Source: Euglena gracilis
Taxonomy: Eukaryota; Euglenida; Euglenophyceae; Euglenales
NCBI GenBank assembly: GCA_039621445.1
Contig: CP154955.1
Span: 37,861,123 to 37,925,122, forward strand
Length of the DNA: 64,000 nucleotides
Direction: 5' to 3'
Made by a program: the position numbers and the translations under genes. Below, piece by piece: positions 1-10,916 of this stretch. The notes beneath the pieces were generated by a model that saw only the letters and a list, made by a program, of their open reading frames with translations, was not told where the DNA came from and did no database searches. Each line of letters opens with the position of its first letter. The first letter of the stretch is position 1.

Positions 1-1039
1 GTATCACTACCTACTGTATCACTACCTACCAGACTACCGACTGTATCAGAGAGTCAACCATACCCGGTGGCCTCCCCGCACCACCGAGATGCCGCCGGTC
101 CGTCCGGAGCCCCCCCTGTCCTGTTCAATGAAACCGGACGGCAGGGTCGGGGGGGGCACATAACCGGCTGGCGGGTGCCTCCTTCACCACTGACTCAGGG
201 ACGGCAAATCCCTGGGCACACCCTGTCCCCCTACCTACCTACCTACCTACCTACCCACCCACGCCGGCAGACACCATCGCAAGAAATACCCATCGGAAAA
301 AATGGGTATGTTTTCCCAACCAATACTCCATCATTTTGAAGTTTTTTTCAAAAAAAAACAGGCGGGTAGATTCTGCCGCCCCCCCCCCCGGGGGGGGCTG
401 ACACCACCCACGACCCAGTGAGCCCGTGCACCATTGGGCTGAAGGGTTGGAGTTAAGACTTCGGGCATGAATTCTGGTGTAAATTCTTTAAACGTTAAAC
501 CGCAAATTGGGCCTAAATTCAGGTCTATTTTCGCCGTAACTTTAGACCTAAAATCTCACTCTAATCCGATTCCTTGTGGGCAGCAAGTATCCCCCCCAGG
601 GGGGGTCACTACCTGACTACACGCAAATATGGCTGAATCATTCAGGGTTACCCCAAATAAAGCTCTTTGAAATAACAAGTTTCCCATTAATTTTGGGAAC
701 TTTTTATAAAAAGGCTTCCACGTTGTGCCAAAACTCTTTTGGCTCGATCCATACCCAGGCCCAGAGGGGGGTTGTCCAAGTGAGAAGGAAACCTGTGTGG
801 ACATGACTTTGCTCTTCTGGAGGGTATGTTTGGCACATCTCCACAAATCTGCCTCAAGTCCAACTTCCCTCATCGTCTTGCCTTCGTCTGCTTGTGTCCT
901 TCCGGTGTCAGCCACAGCATGAGAAATTGTCTGCACTGCGGACTGCGGGGCAACCTCGCGGACTCCGTTGCCACCGCACTCGCGCCTTTTCTTCAGGCAG
1001 CGAGAAAGGGCAGAGGTGGCCCGGGCGGCGACGGCCCTG
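1..1039. other. Gene-free stretch with small repeats
   Basis: It opens with short direct repeats of ACTACCTACC type (1-30) and a CTAC run at 233-256. It then holds poly-C/poly-G blocks and A/T-rich sequence. I see no exon with acceptable splice borders before 1040. Confidence 0.6.
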
Positions 1040-1198
1040 GGCGGCTCTCTGGCAGCAGCCGGCGAGGAAGCCCAGGCACACCGGCAGCCGCTCCCCGACG
1101 TCCGGGATGAGGCGCCGCAGGAAGGCGGAGACGTTGTGGAGGCCGCGGAGGGCGGTGGTGGCCAGCACCAGCAGCACGTGCTGCTGGACGAAGGGGGG
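1040..1198 (-). CDS. Internal exon candidate, gene D (unidentified)
   Basis: The minus strand here reads a clean helical stretch that begins [19 protein letters not shown] and runs through [20 protein letters not shown] to about [12 protein letters not shown] acceptor (complement of 1199-1201) follows a C-rich run and marks the 5' edge; the donor edge near 1040 is not clear. Third positions are almost all G or C, unlike the flanking CA repeat and A/T-rich DNA. I recognise no family. It lies downstream of the CFAP119-like gene on the same strand and may belong with the exon candidates at 3860-4036, 4702-4801 and 4833-4950 as one gene, but no splice junction between them has been proven by phase. 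Confidence 0.45.
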
Positions 1199-1257
1199 CT
1201 GCCCGCCGGCCGGCACGGGTGGCGAGCCACCCCAGCGCCGCATGTTCTGTCTTGTCG

Positions 1258-1282
1258 CCCACACACATGCGCGGGCGCATAT

Positions 1283-1318
<36 letters not shown>

Positions 1319-1367
1319 ACACACAGACACACACACACACACAGACACACACAGACACACGCACGCA

Positions 1368-1399
<32 letters not shown>

Positions 1400-1440
1400 C
1401 GCGCGCGCGCGCGCGTCCGCATGCACGCGCATGAACGACG
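1258..1440. repeat. CA/CGCA microsatellite
   Basis: A compound array of (CA)n, then (CGCA)n, then alternating CG. It generates long open frames of His-Thr or Cys-Val on both strands that should not be read as genes. The alternating purine-pyrimidine run could adopt Z-DNA. Confidence 0.95.
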
Positions 1441-2000
1441 CACGCGCGCACCCACCCGGTCATGAGGTGGCGGGATGGGGGGTTGAGGCGCCTCGCAGGG
1501 ATGCAAAGTCTGTTCAATGTTGCACACAATACAGACGATCGATGAACTAGATATGGGATTTAACATAACCGCCCACAACAAAACCCTGGGTCCACCTTTT
1601 TTGGATCCGTTGCTGAGAATTCTGGGGGTGACCTTATTTTTTCCTGGGGGAAAGAGCGTTCCTGCAGGAAGGTCCAAAATTTTTTCTGAAAGGACGAGTT
1701 TCGGCAATCGGCAAATACTGTCTCAAAAATGCCAAAGAGCCAAAATGCCAAATTTAGCATATGCAAAATGGGTAAATAGAAAAACACCCAATCTGGGTCA
1801 TTTTCACAGCTCAAAAAACCTTGGGGTGTCTTATTTGGGGGTCTACCTTTTGGATTCTGCTGAAAATTGGCAGCCACACACCTTTTTTTTTTAAAGTTGG
1901 TAACCCTAAAGCCTGTGCAGAACACCGGTTTTCCGGTTACTAATAGGAGTAGGGCTGAACCCGTTCACACTGTACCGGTTTGCCAGTGGACCAGTGTAAC

Positions 2001-2210
2001 CCCCCAAATAACCTGGCGGGGTGCCAGGTTATTGGAACCAACTTTTGGCCCTGTCCCCCCGCCAGGTTATTTGGGCCACTTCAGCGCCGTAAAGGAATTT
2101 TGCCTAAAAAGGACCCCGCCAAGTTACTGGAACCATCTTTTTTGTCCCTCCCCCCGCCAAGTTATTCGGCCCCCGCCAGGAGTTGGGACCCCGCCAGGTT
2201 ATTTGGGGGG
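2001..2210. mobile_element. MITE family A, copy 1
   Basis: A 210-bp element with terminal inverted repeats CCCCCAAATAACCTGG at the left and its complement CCAGGTTATTTGGGGG at the right. Internal copies of CCAGGTTATT occur in both orientations. A second copy at 5171-5384 matches through the centre (CGTAAAGGAATTTTGCCT, then CAAGTTACTGGAACCATC). It has no coding capacity, so it is most likely a non-autonomous DNA transposon. No target duplication could be defined. Confidence 0.7.
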
Positions 2211-2272
2211 GGGGGGTTTACTGGGCCTGCAGGCAGCCGGGATCTAACGCCTAATTCTGGGGGCAGGGTTAC

Positions 2273-2420
2273 GGTAGGAGGAGGCTCCGCAGGAGGAGGC
2301 TCCAGAGCCTCCTCAAAAGTGCCCGAACAACATTCGAGGAGGATCTTGAGCCTCCTCGAATGTGGTTTGAGGTGGTTCGAGGAGGCTCGAGAGCCTCCTT
2401 TAAAACCACCTCGAATATAG
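2273..2420. repeat. Palindrome family B, copy 1
   Basis: Nested imperfect hairpins built from GGAGGCTC and GAGCCTCC, including the arms ACATTCGAGGAGG and CCTCCTCGAATGT around an 8-base loop. The same arrangement recurs at 3543-3672. It is non-coding; the open frames across it are by-products of the palindromes. Confidence 0.65.
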
Positions 2421-2580
2421 TTTAGACCTGAAATTGAAAGCAAGAATCATATATTTTCAAATAAAGTTCAAACTTTTTGTTGCCGATGCCCTTTGTGAAC
2501 AACCGTTCGGAGGGCCCCAAACAAATCCCTTGTGTTACATGAGCCCTGGGTACCTGCCCTCCCCCCCGGGCAATTGTCGC

Positions 2581-3350
2581 GTGACAAATCGGGCAGCACG
2601 GAGGGGGGGTGACAATTTCCCGGGGTGACAATTTGGCCGGCATAGAGGGGGGTGACAATTGCCCGGGGGCGTCAATTGCCCGGGGGCGTCAATTGCCCAC
2701 CCATGTAGGCCACATTAAAACCAAATGACCAAAAACACCATCTGAAACACCAGTGAACACGCAAAAAATGCAGCTATGGTTGTGATATTGTGCAGAGCAT
2801 TTGGTATGTGACATTTCTCAGCACGTTGTGGCGAAATAGAGGATCAATCGAGTCGTGTCGGCGAAAAGAAAGTTCACAAACATCTTCTGTGGGGGGGTGA
2901 CAAATCGGACAGCACGGAGGGGGGTGACAATTTCCCGGGGTGACAATTTGGCCGGCACAGAGGGGGGTGACAATTGCCCGGGGGCGTCAATTGCCCGGGG
3001 GCGTCAATTGCCCACCCATGTAGGCCACATTAAAACCAAATGACCAAAAACACCATCTGAAACACCAGTGAACACACAAAAAATGCAGCTATGGCTGTGA
3101 TATTGTGCAGAGCATTTGGTATGTGACATTTCTCAGCACGTTGTGGCGAAATAGAGGATCAATCGAGTCGTGTCGGCGAAAAGAAAGTTCACAAACATCT
3201 TCTGTGGGGGGGGGTGACAAATCGGACAGCACGGAGGGGGGTGACAATTTCCCGGGGTGACAAATTGGCCGGCACAGCCAGGGGTGACAATTGCCCGGGG
3301 GCGTCAATTGCCCGGGGGCGTCAATTGCCCGGGGGCGTCAATTGCCCGGG
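2581..3350. repeat. 316-bp tandem repeat, about 2.4 copies
   Basis: The marker GTGACAAATCGG recurs at 2581, 2897 and 3214, a period of 316-317 bp. Each unit holds GACAATTTCCCGGGG, then two or more short subrepeats of CCCGGGGGCGTCAATTG, then about 220 bp of ordinary sequence. Copies are nearly identical, implying recent duplication. The last unit is truncated after extra copies of the 17-bp subrepeat. Confidence 0.9.
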
Positions 3351-3542
3351 GGGGGGGGGCGGGTATGCAACTCCCTTTTTTGCCCATGCCCTTTCGTACG
3401 CAACTGTTTGGAGGGCCCCAGAATAACAAAATCTGAGGTGTTGCATATGCCCTGTGTGCAAATCCCCTGTGGTGTGGAAGTCCTTTTTGTCCTTTTTGAA
3501 GGCAAGTTTTTGCAAAGGGCCCCCAAAAAACCCCATATATGT

Positions 3543-3672
3543 ACGTAGGAGGACGCTCCAGAGCCTCCTGGAACGCGCTCAGACGACATTCGAGGAGGCT
3601 CGAGAGCCTCCTTGAATGTCGTTTGAGGTGGTTTGAGGAAGCCCTCCACCGTTCGAGGAGGCTCAGGTCACC
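3543..3672. repeat. Palindrome family B, copy 2
   Basis: A second copy of the GGAGGCTC/GAGCCTCC hairpin cluster seen at 2273-2420, with the central arms ACATTCGAGGAGGCTC and GAGCCTCCTTGAATGT. Confidence 0.6.
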
Positions 3673-3859
3673 TGCCAGACCAAGGGTGCACTTACACATA
3701 GCATATGCATTAACATATGTACATAACATATGAAAATAATACACATTATGTGATTGGTTCGTACATTGAAACTCTTTGGGGACGGATTGCCTTGGTGTTA
3801 TCCACTGTCGCACAAAAAAGGGTTGGGTGACGGGGGTGGCTGTGCCAGCCGGTTTGGAC

Positions 3860-4036
3860 GCTCAGGTGAGCGAGGCAGTCGGCGTCGAAGTCGGCGGGGG
3901 TGAGGCGCCACAGCCGCCGCAGGACGCGCCAGCCGAGGCGGGGCGAGGCGAAGTAGTCGGCCCCCACCGCCTGGACCTCCTGCAGCACCGCCAGCGTGTG
4001 GGAGAAGGGCGGGCGCGAGATGGTCGGGGGCTGGCG
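3860..4036 (-). CDS. Internal exon candidate, gene D (unidentified)
   Basis: About 59 codons on the minus strand read like a folded protein: it includes ISRPPFSHTLAVLQEVQAVG, then YFASPRLGWRVLRRLWRL and TPADFDADCLAHL. A CAG acceptor (complement of 4037-4039) opens it and a GT (complement of 3858-3859) can close it. Aromatic and amphipathic residues make this frame more convincing than the opposite strand, although the plus strand has a good-looking CAG/GTGAGC donor nearby, so plus-strand coding is not excluded. No family recognised. Confidence 0.45.
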
Positions 4037-4155
4037 CTGCTTCCCCAGCAGGGTCGCAGCGGAGCACACACCCGGGCGTCGATGTGGGCAAGCCCTATGC
4101 ATTTACGTGCGAGAGAGCGTGTGCGTGTATGTGTGTATCTGTGTAAGCATGTAGT

Positions 4156-4191
4156 TTGTGTGTGTTGTGTTGTGTTGTGTGTGTGTGTGTG

Positions 4192-4289
<98 letters not shown>

Positions 4290-4470
4290 AGGTGGGTTGG
4301 GTGGGTGGGTGGGTGGGTGGGTGGGGTGGGTGGGTGGGTGGGTGGGTGGGTGGGTGGGTGGGTGGGTGGGTGGGTGGGTGGGTGGTGGGTGGGTGGGTGG
4401 GTGGGTGGGTGGGTGGGTGGGTGTTGTGGGTGTTGTGGGTGTTGTGGGTGTTGTGGGTGTTTGTGTCTGA
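4156..4470. repeat. TG microsatellite fused to GGGT array
   Basis: About 60 TG units (4166-4288) pass into about 34 GGGT/GTGG units (4291-4428), then four copies of a nine-base TGTTGTGGG repeat (to about 4461). The GGGT block has enough G-triplets on the plus strand for many G-quadruplex registers, next to a Z-DNA-prone run. Confidence 0.95.
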
Positions 4471-4701
4471 GTTGTGTGTGTGCCGTGAGTGTGCGTGTGT
4501 ATCTGAACATTTGCACTGGGGAGTCTGACAGTGGATCCATGAGGGGCATCCAAGACATTTTTTTTCTGGTCCCGTCTACCTGAGTTCTGAAGAAGTCCTG
4601 TGTGGCAGAGAGCCCAGGAGGGGGGTGGGCTGTGCAAGCCAGCGTCATTGGGAGGGGGGCTGGCATTGCTTCACTTCCAACAAAAGCACACCAATGGCCA
4701 C

Positions 4702-4801
4702 CTAATTCAGCCCTGGGCGCCATCGGCTTGTCGGTGGGCGTCTCCATCGGCAGGATGGCATAGGGACTGTGGGTCATCGCTGGGGCAGACATAATGGTGG
4801 C
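4702..4801 (-). CDS. Exon candidate, possibly initial (gene D)
   Basis: A strong acceptor (a C/T tract running to CCCTCGCAG) precedes a frame reading MSAPAMTHSPYAILPMETPT then DKPMAPRAE. The ATG sits in a GCCACCATT context, so this could alternatively be a first exon. The GT at the complement of 4700-4701 would end it. The neighbouring candidate at 4833-4950 would leave only a 31-base intron between them, and the frames do not join cleanly, so the relation is unresolved. No family recognised. Confidence 0.35.
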
Positions 4802-4832
4802 CTGCGAGGGAAGAGGCCAAGGGGGGGGGAAC

Positions 4833-4950
4833 CTGGTGTGGGTCCAGTGTGCCCATCCAGGCGAATGACGAGCACCGCGTGGGCTTGTTTGAGCGTGCGG
4901 CTGTCGGCCAGCTCAACCCAGCAGTGCAACACACCCGGGGCAATTCCCAG
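4833..4950 (-). CDS. Exon candidate (gene D, unidentified)
   Basis: The minus frame reads GIAPGVLHCWVELADSRTLK then QAHAVLVIRLDGHTGPTP and ends at a CAG/GTTCC donor (complement of 4831-4832). The alternation of hydrophobic and polar residues suggests beta strands. The acceptor is not clear. No family recognised. Confidence 0.35.
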
Positions 4951-5170
4951 GCATGACAGTTTTTGGAGGCGCCTCGGATTGGGTCTCCGCAGTGAAATGA
5001 ATGGCCAGTGGTGAGTGATAATGAGCAATAACAATGAATTTTGCTCATCAGCTCATGGCGGTGCATTGCAGTGCGAACACCACAGAAGGCTTTCTGTCCG
5101 GTTTCTGTTCGGGTTGCAGGGTCTATTTACAGATTCCACCTAACCCCCCCCCCCCAAATAACCTGCCCCC

Positions 5171-5384
5171 CCCCCCAAATAACCTGGCGGGGTGCCAGGT
5201 TATTGGAACCAACTTTTGCACCCCCCCCCGCCAGGTTATTGGGCCTTTTTTTTCAGCGCCATAAAGGAATTTTGCCTAAAAGGGGGGGGTGCCAAGTTAC
5301 TGGAACCATCTTTTTTGCCCCTCCCCCCGCCAAGTTATTCGGCCCCCGCCAGGAGCAAGGACCCCGCCAGGTCATTTGGGGGGG
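5171..5384. mobile_element. MITE family A, copy 2
   Basis: Matches the element at 2001-2210 along its length, with the same inverted ends (AAATAACCTGGCGGGG at the left, CCCCGCCAGGTCATTTGG at the right). An extra AAATAACCTG at 5156-5165 suggests a partly duplicated left end. The two copies lie 3 kb apart in the same orientation. Confidence 0.7.
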
Positions 5385-6078
5385 TTTACTCAAGGCACCG
5401 GGATGTGTGCGACGGGTAACTTGCACCTCGACTGGGGAAGGTGCATGGCAGAACTGGGTCGGGCATTTTGCCATTCTCTGAAGAGTGTTTAAGAGTGTTT
5501 ATTTATGCAAAACCTGGCGGACACCAAACGGTTGATTTTCGGGGGGTGGTTTGGGACGGGGGGGGACGTGGGGGGGACGCGGGGGGAGACCATGGCCCAA
5601 CTGCCCCCACACGTTTTCTTTGACGCCACTCAAATTTGTGTGTATTTTTCCTTTGGTTGACAAAAAAATGTGCCCGGCCAAAATTTGGGACGTGGGGGGA
5701 CGCGGGGGGGGGGACGAGGGGGGGGGGGGGGGGGGGCAAACACCCCCACGGGAAAATCGGGGTCGTTCAATGCAATGGAAGACACCGGTGGCTGACAAAG
5801 AAATAAACCGGAAGCCTGTGATGTCGGACCTCCCCAGCCAGCTTTGCAAGAGGTCCTTTTGGCCCCTGCTGAGAAACCAGAAACCCTCGCCCCAGCCCAG
5901 CCGACAGAGCCCACCACCGCCCTTTGATGTTCTGTGGGCGAAGCAGTGAGTCGGTCCACGGAGGCAAAGGGCACACTACCGACAGACAGACACGGGAGGG
6001 TGGGGAAGTGGGGAGGGAGCAGGAAGGCGGAGGGCGGGGCGGGCCGACCCAGGCGCGGGGGGGGGAGAAGCAGGGGGG
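5385..6078. other. Intergenic stretch between genes A and D
   Basis: Contains G-rich repeats of the GGGGGGACG type at 5540-5740 and no supported exon. The 3' end of gene A lies at 6079, so any 3' UTR of that gene falls here on the minus strand. I see no certain polyadenylation signal. Confidence 0.5.
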
Positions 6079-6197
6079 CTAGCGGCCCTTCAGCCCGGGC
6101 TCGGCCAAGTGGGCCTCGATGGCGGCCAGGCGGGCCTCCAGGCCGCCGAGCTGCTCGAGGGTGAGCTCCTCCACGAAGTCGTCGATCCGCGGCACGG
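6079..6197 (-). CDS. Terminal exon of CFAP119-like gene A
   Basis: A CAG acceptor (complement of 6198-6200) is followed by two bases and 39 codons ending in TAG. The peptide includes RIDDFVEELTLEQLGGLEAR and LAAIEAHLAEPGLKGR, an acidic amphipathic helix likely to form a coiled coil. It follows the charged exon at 7612-7770 on the same strand. CFAP119/CCDC189 proteins also end in a charged helical tail, but this tail is not itself diagnostic. I assign it to gene A by position and orientation. Confidence 0.55.
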
Positions 6198-7611
6198 CTG
6201 CCTCCGGCCGGCGGGCAGTGCCACCCCCAATCGGTCCGCCTGTGGCAAAGGCTGCCCTAGACCACGCGCCCCGTCTCTGGAGAGTGACCACAAACATGGA
6301 GGTTTTCACTTTCGGCGGACCCTCACAACCACGGCGACTGCCTCCAGGGCAACAAATTCCCATGAGGAAGGGCCAGCGCAAAAGCAGAGGGCGATTTCCC
6401 GGTGGAGGTGGGGGCGACAGAAAGCGTCGATATCTTCAACCCTCACTAATGCAAAATACAAAAAAATGATTTCTTTTAAGTATTTGTAGTTTGAGGCCGG
6501 AAAACAATGTCGGATTGTTTCAGCTCTCAAAATACTTTTCAAAAATGATTTATATTTTTGGGTGGCGTTGGCGAATATGCAGCATAAATACTGTGGGGAG
6601 TCGGGCATTGATAAAATTGGTTCCAAAAATAGTGGTAGAAATAATTGGGTGAAATATTTGGTTTCCTTTTGGAAACACAGGGAGTGGGTGCCTTCACAAG
6701 AAGCAACAAAAATGGAGCCACAACCATTAATTGGGCATTCCCTAGAGATTCAAAACAAAAAAAAACGAAGCATAACGTCATTTTCAGCGTTGTTCTAATA
6801 CAAGATATGTTTTTGAGATCACACCATTTGCCCAGGTCATGTTGGCCCCAATGTTGGCTGGGGGTAAACGTCGGGGGGGGGGGGGGCAAGGTTGGATACT
6901 TCCACAAGGGCAGGGATGAGGGAGGAGGCGGAGCCAACCCTGGCTGTCTCCGGGGGCTTCCGCGCTGTGCAGCTGGTTGCTGACTTGGCTGCATCCAGGG
7001 CAGATGGCAGCCAGCCGGTTGCCATCCCAATGCTGAGGGAGGGAGAGAGGGGTAAAGAAAGGTGAGGGGCGTCGTTGTCAAAAAAAACAAACACAGAAAG
7101 GGTGGTCAGAAAAGGAGCCTGGCATGGGGAAGAACGACGGTTGCTGTGGTGGAAGGGGCAACGTTGGTCAGAAATAAATGTGCCTTGAAATCTTTGGCCA
7201 AAATACCTCAAGTCGCCTCAAATGCCTGAAAAATAAAATAAAAAAAATTCTGGCAGAATTTTCCCGAATGAGCAAGAATGAGATCGCAAAATCTCCAGCT
7301 CTCGGGAAAAACATGATTTCTGGCATCGCTGAAACATTGTCTATTCATCCATCCAAGCTTTTCGGCTGTTTTGATGTTCGACCCTCACTGACGTTGGTTT
7401 GACTCCGCAGAGCCTTGGAAAATAGCGCCTTGAAAAGCCTCAGTGTGCCTTAAAAAGCATTAAGAAATGCATTGCCTTAATTTTTTTGAAAAATTGCCTT
7501 AAAACGCCTGCCCTCAGCATCACACCGCAGCAGATCAAATGCGCCGGCCGCACAGTGACCACTGTCCCAGGCCTGGAGGACGGTCGTGAAGACGCCCCCC
7601 CCCCCCCGGCC
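6198..7611. other. Presumed intron of gene A
   Basis: A/T-rich sequence with a poly-G run at 6876-6887. No further exon with convincing borders and no transposon signature recognised. Confidence 0.4.
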
Positions 7612-7770
7612 CGCCTGCCCTGGCCGCCTGCAGCGCCTGCCGCCGCCGGGCCACCGCCTCGTCCGCCCGGCGCTGCGCCTCCCGCTCTTGCCACTGCGCG
7701 TCGGGCAGTGCCGCCGCCAGCGGCGGGGGCGGCGGTGGACACTCCGTGCGGTCGGCGTGGGAGGCGGCTG
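7612..7770 (-). CDS. Charged exon of CFAP119-like gene A
   Basis: After a CAG acceptor near 7771 the minus strand reads a proline run, then LAAALPDAQWQEREAQRRAD and EAVARRRQALQAARAG. The Glu/Arg/Gln-rich helix resembles the coiled-coil tail that follows the conserved core of CFAP119/CCDC189. The donor edge is uncertain, since no good GT lies close to the end of the open stretch. Third positions are almost all G or C. Membership in gene A rests on order and strand as well as composition. Confidence 0.5.
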
Positions 7771-8908
7771 CCCGACCGGCACCACGTGCCACGCACCAAC
7801 GTAGTTCTGCCTCACACCTCGGTGAACACTTCTGGACGAGTGCCACTCTCCCAGTGTGTGATCCAAAGCCGGCAACCAGATTCTTAATGCCCCCCCCCCC
7901 CCAGGGGCCATTAGGAATCTCCAGGGGGGGGTATGGCGGATCCCGCATTCGACCCAGGGGGGAAATTCGGGGTTATTGTTTGGGATAGGGTTAGGGTTTC
8001 GACCGTATTCCTGTCCGGTGCCCCTTTTTAGGAATTTAGGGAGAAGTTAGGCCGCACTTCCGACTGAGCTGGGCTGAGTTTAGGCCGAATTGCGGTAGAA
8101 TTCCGTCAAAATGCGCCTTAAAATTTTTTGCAGAGAGGATATTTCTCAGGTAAAAAGCAACGTTGTAAATGGCCGGCAATGCAGGCAATGCCTTCGGAGG
8201 GTTATGGGTGGTGTGGATGGACTTCCTGGAACACACTTTTGCGAGCATGGCCAAGCATGGCATGGCACACACGGACACCCCGAACCCCAACACCCGACTG
8301 TAACCCCTCCCCGAACACACCCCGGCTTTAATACAGTACACCCCCTGTACACCCCCTCACCAATACACCCTCTGGGGCACATTGGGGGGGGGGGATGTAC
8401 TTTTGCAGCCTTTTTGCTCGAATTCAACCAATTTTGAGCAAAATTCCACTGGGAACCCTTCAACCCACTGGGAACCCATTATGGGGGGGAAATATCCAAC
8501 TTATTGCCAAAAGCTGCCATAGAATGGTTTTCTTCCAAGGATTTTCCCCATTCCATGCTGTGTGTGTGGCGCCTGCTGGTACTTTCTGGGGGGACTTGGT
8601 GCTCAAATCAAAGCTGTATGAACACTTATATTTGTGGGCGGGTTTACTTCAGATTCTTCGAGCCAGCACTATCCTCCTGAAGCAGAAGGCTGCAGGTGTT
8701 CTTCTCGCTTTGATTCAGGAATTATTTGTTAGTTTTTTCTTCCAGGTCTGACATTTGCTGCCGAAACCTGCAGACCCCAATCACTGAGTCATTTTCGGGG
8801 GTCGGAGCAATTAGCCATTTTGGCAGCCAAGTGCAACGTGAACCTTGAGAGCCTTCGCCCTCCCCGCACACTCCACACGGAGGCCAAGCAGCTGCCTCAG
8901 TGGCCCCC

Positions 8909-9037
8909 TGGTAGGTGGAGACACTCAGCACGTGGCGCGGGGTGAAGGTGTAGAGGTACAGCTTGTAGTGCCGGTAGTACGTGTCCAGCATGTACTGCGT
9001 GACGGCCTGCACGTCCTCCAGGGCGAAGATGGCCTCG
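8909..9037 (-). CDS. Conserved-core exon of CFAP119/CCDC189-like gene A
   Basis: The best family match in the window. A TTCAG acceptor (complement of 9038-9042) leads into EAIFALEDVQAVTQYMLDTY and then YRHYKLYLYTFTPRHVLSVS. As I remember the family, CFAP119 (CCDC189, flagellar protein FAP119) proteins have a stretch in which a residue pair like DY/QY is followed by NTYFRHFKLYKY and FTPQ; the spacing and the YxRHxKLYxYxFTP core agree here. The exon lies between the HSVHRPP exon (9955-10041) and the charged exon (7612-7770), the order expected for this family. The protein is an axoneme-associated component, so its presence implies cilia or flagella. The donor near 8909 is approximate. Confidence 0.7.
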
Positions 9038-9954
9038 CTGAACGGGGGCGGAGCCTCGAGAGGCCACCGATAACTTTCGGTGCCTCTGTGTACCTCCGTC
9101 CCTCCCTCCCCCCCCTATCTCCTGGGAAGTTCGGCGGATGGATGAATGGAACGAAGGATGGCTTGCTGTCGTTTGGGTCAAGGTCCGGGGTAGGGTGTCA
9201 GTTAATGCCCCCCCCCCCCACCCTGGGTCCAGCACAGGGGCTGGAAAACTTGAGCTGGCTGGAAAAAGGCTGCTGGCTAACCTCCCCCCCCCCCGCCACA
9301 GGGTGCGAGTCTGGAAGAAAGACTTCTCACTGGCTGGAACCCCCCCCAGAGGGGAAGGGGTGCTCTCCAGCTTGAGCGACGGGTAGAGGTTTGGCAACTG
9401 CCGCGTATTGTATGGGACAAGCTGTCTTCCACGTGCCTGCCCTACCAGGAGCCCTCAAGGGGGGGGTAACATTACCAAAACTGTAAACCCAAGCCAAGCA
9501 GCAATGAAACCTAACCCTGATCCTAACCCTAACTCAACCTGGCAGGGGTTTTCTTAAGGACCCCCCGGGAGGGGGCCCTCGGGCTGGCTGGACAGGTCAG
9601 TGGGTACAAGGGTAGGTCTCCACGAGGACAGGTCAACGGACAACAGGTCTACAAGGGGGGGGGGGGTAGAGGAAAGTTTCCCAGGGAGGACAATTTCCTG
9701 GGGGCGGGGGTGGGTGACCTAACCAATGCCTAACACGTCATGGAAATCAGACTGCGGGTCTGAGGCAATTAGGGCGTGCGGGGGAGGGGGCAGGTGCCAC
9801 ACACCACACACCACACCTCAACGGGTAGTGCGGACGGGGGACCAGCAGGCGTGCTGTCCGGTGGCTGGGAAGGAGGGCGTGCTGGCTGACAGCCCATTGT
9901 CACGTTTGGGGGTAGGCCCGCCTCGCCCGGGTGGGCCGGCCCGCGGGGCCCCGA

Positions 9955-10041
9955 CCGGGGGGCGGTGGACGCTGTGCTGGAGCAGCAGCTGCTGGAAGAA
10001 GTCAAAGCTGGCCCGGTCCCCCGCGCACTGCGCCATCCGCC
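9955..10041 (-). CDS. Conserved-core exon of CFAP119/CCDC189-like gene A
   Basis: The minus strand reads CAGDRASFDFFQQLLLQHSV followed by HRPPVG. Family members carry a helix ending in a LLLxHxVxRPP-like motif between the FSIV helix and the YFRHFKLYKY stretch, and the order here is the same. A GCGCAG acceptor is possible at the 5' side. The donor is not certain, since the reading frame runs on into Pro/Gly-rich sequence that is probably intron. Confidence 0.65.
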
Positions 10042-10464
10042 GGGGGGCGCGGCCCACAATGGTCGAAGGGGGGGCAAAGCTGGGGGGGGGGGAGGGGGCT
10101 ACGGGGGGAAGGGCTGGAGTCTGTGAAGACTGCCGACTCCAACGGGGAGGGGGGGACCGGCACTGCAAAACCACCTGCAAAATATGCGGAGAGCACGGTT
10201 CAAGCAAAGTTTTAAGACCAAAGATCGACAAAACTCTTCCATAAAGAAGACCAAAGCAACAAAAGAAAATGAAACGAATCTTGGGCATTTTTCTGGTGGG
10301 AAATCGCCCCGGGAAAAAATATAGGAGACCATTTCCACCTCCCCGCCAATCATCCCCTCCCCACTGCTTGCTGTCCTTTAACGGTTCTCCAATATTTTGA
10401 GCCAGTCATTTCAAACTAGAACACAAATTCAGCTGACTGACAAGAAAACTTACCGCTACTTTCA

Positions 10465-10585
10465 TCACACACACGCACGCTCGCGCGCACGCACGCACAC
10501 ACGCGCGCCCGCGCACGCACGCACTCACGCACGCACACACGCACGCACGCACGCACGCACGCACACACGCACGCACGCACGCAAT
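10465..10585. repeat. CGCA/CA microsatellite
   Basis: Alternating CA, CGCA and CG repeats within the gene A intron. The open frames across it are repeat translations. Confidence 0.95.
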
Positions 10586-10916
10586 CCTCTTGCAGACAAC
10601 TTAGCAGATGCAAGGGCTTTGACACTCTGACACTGGCTTTCAGATAAGGGGAATTTGTTGTAATTGATCTTATTAGGGCCGCCTTGCGAAGTCCCAGCAG
10701 CCTCCCAGATCAGAAAGAAAGTGGTGTACGTATGCCACCACCTGTCTCACCCCATGTCAACGACGCACCCCCCCCCCCAGTGCTCACCCCAAATCTGGTT
10801 GAAAGTTCACATGACGATTTGTTCAGTAAAGCGCTGTTGCAGCAAAGCGTGATCCCTCGCGATATTCCTTGAATACGTCCCATCCCCAGGAGAAGCCACG
10901 CCCCCGACGAGTGGTG

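Noticed and set aside
556-1707. 383-codon minus-strand frame
   Set aside because: It fuses non-coding sequence, the CA/CG repeat and an out-of-frame version of the exon at 1040-1198; the exon-like frame is a different one.
3776-4100. Plus-strand exon ending at CAG/GTGAGC near 3864
   Set aside because: The donor is good but the preceding plus frame is short and not protein-like, while the minus frame is; kept only as an alternative in the exon entry.
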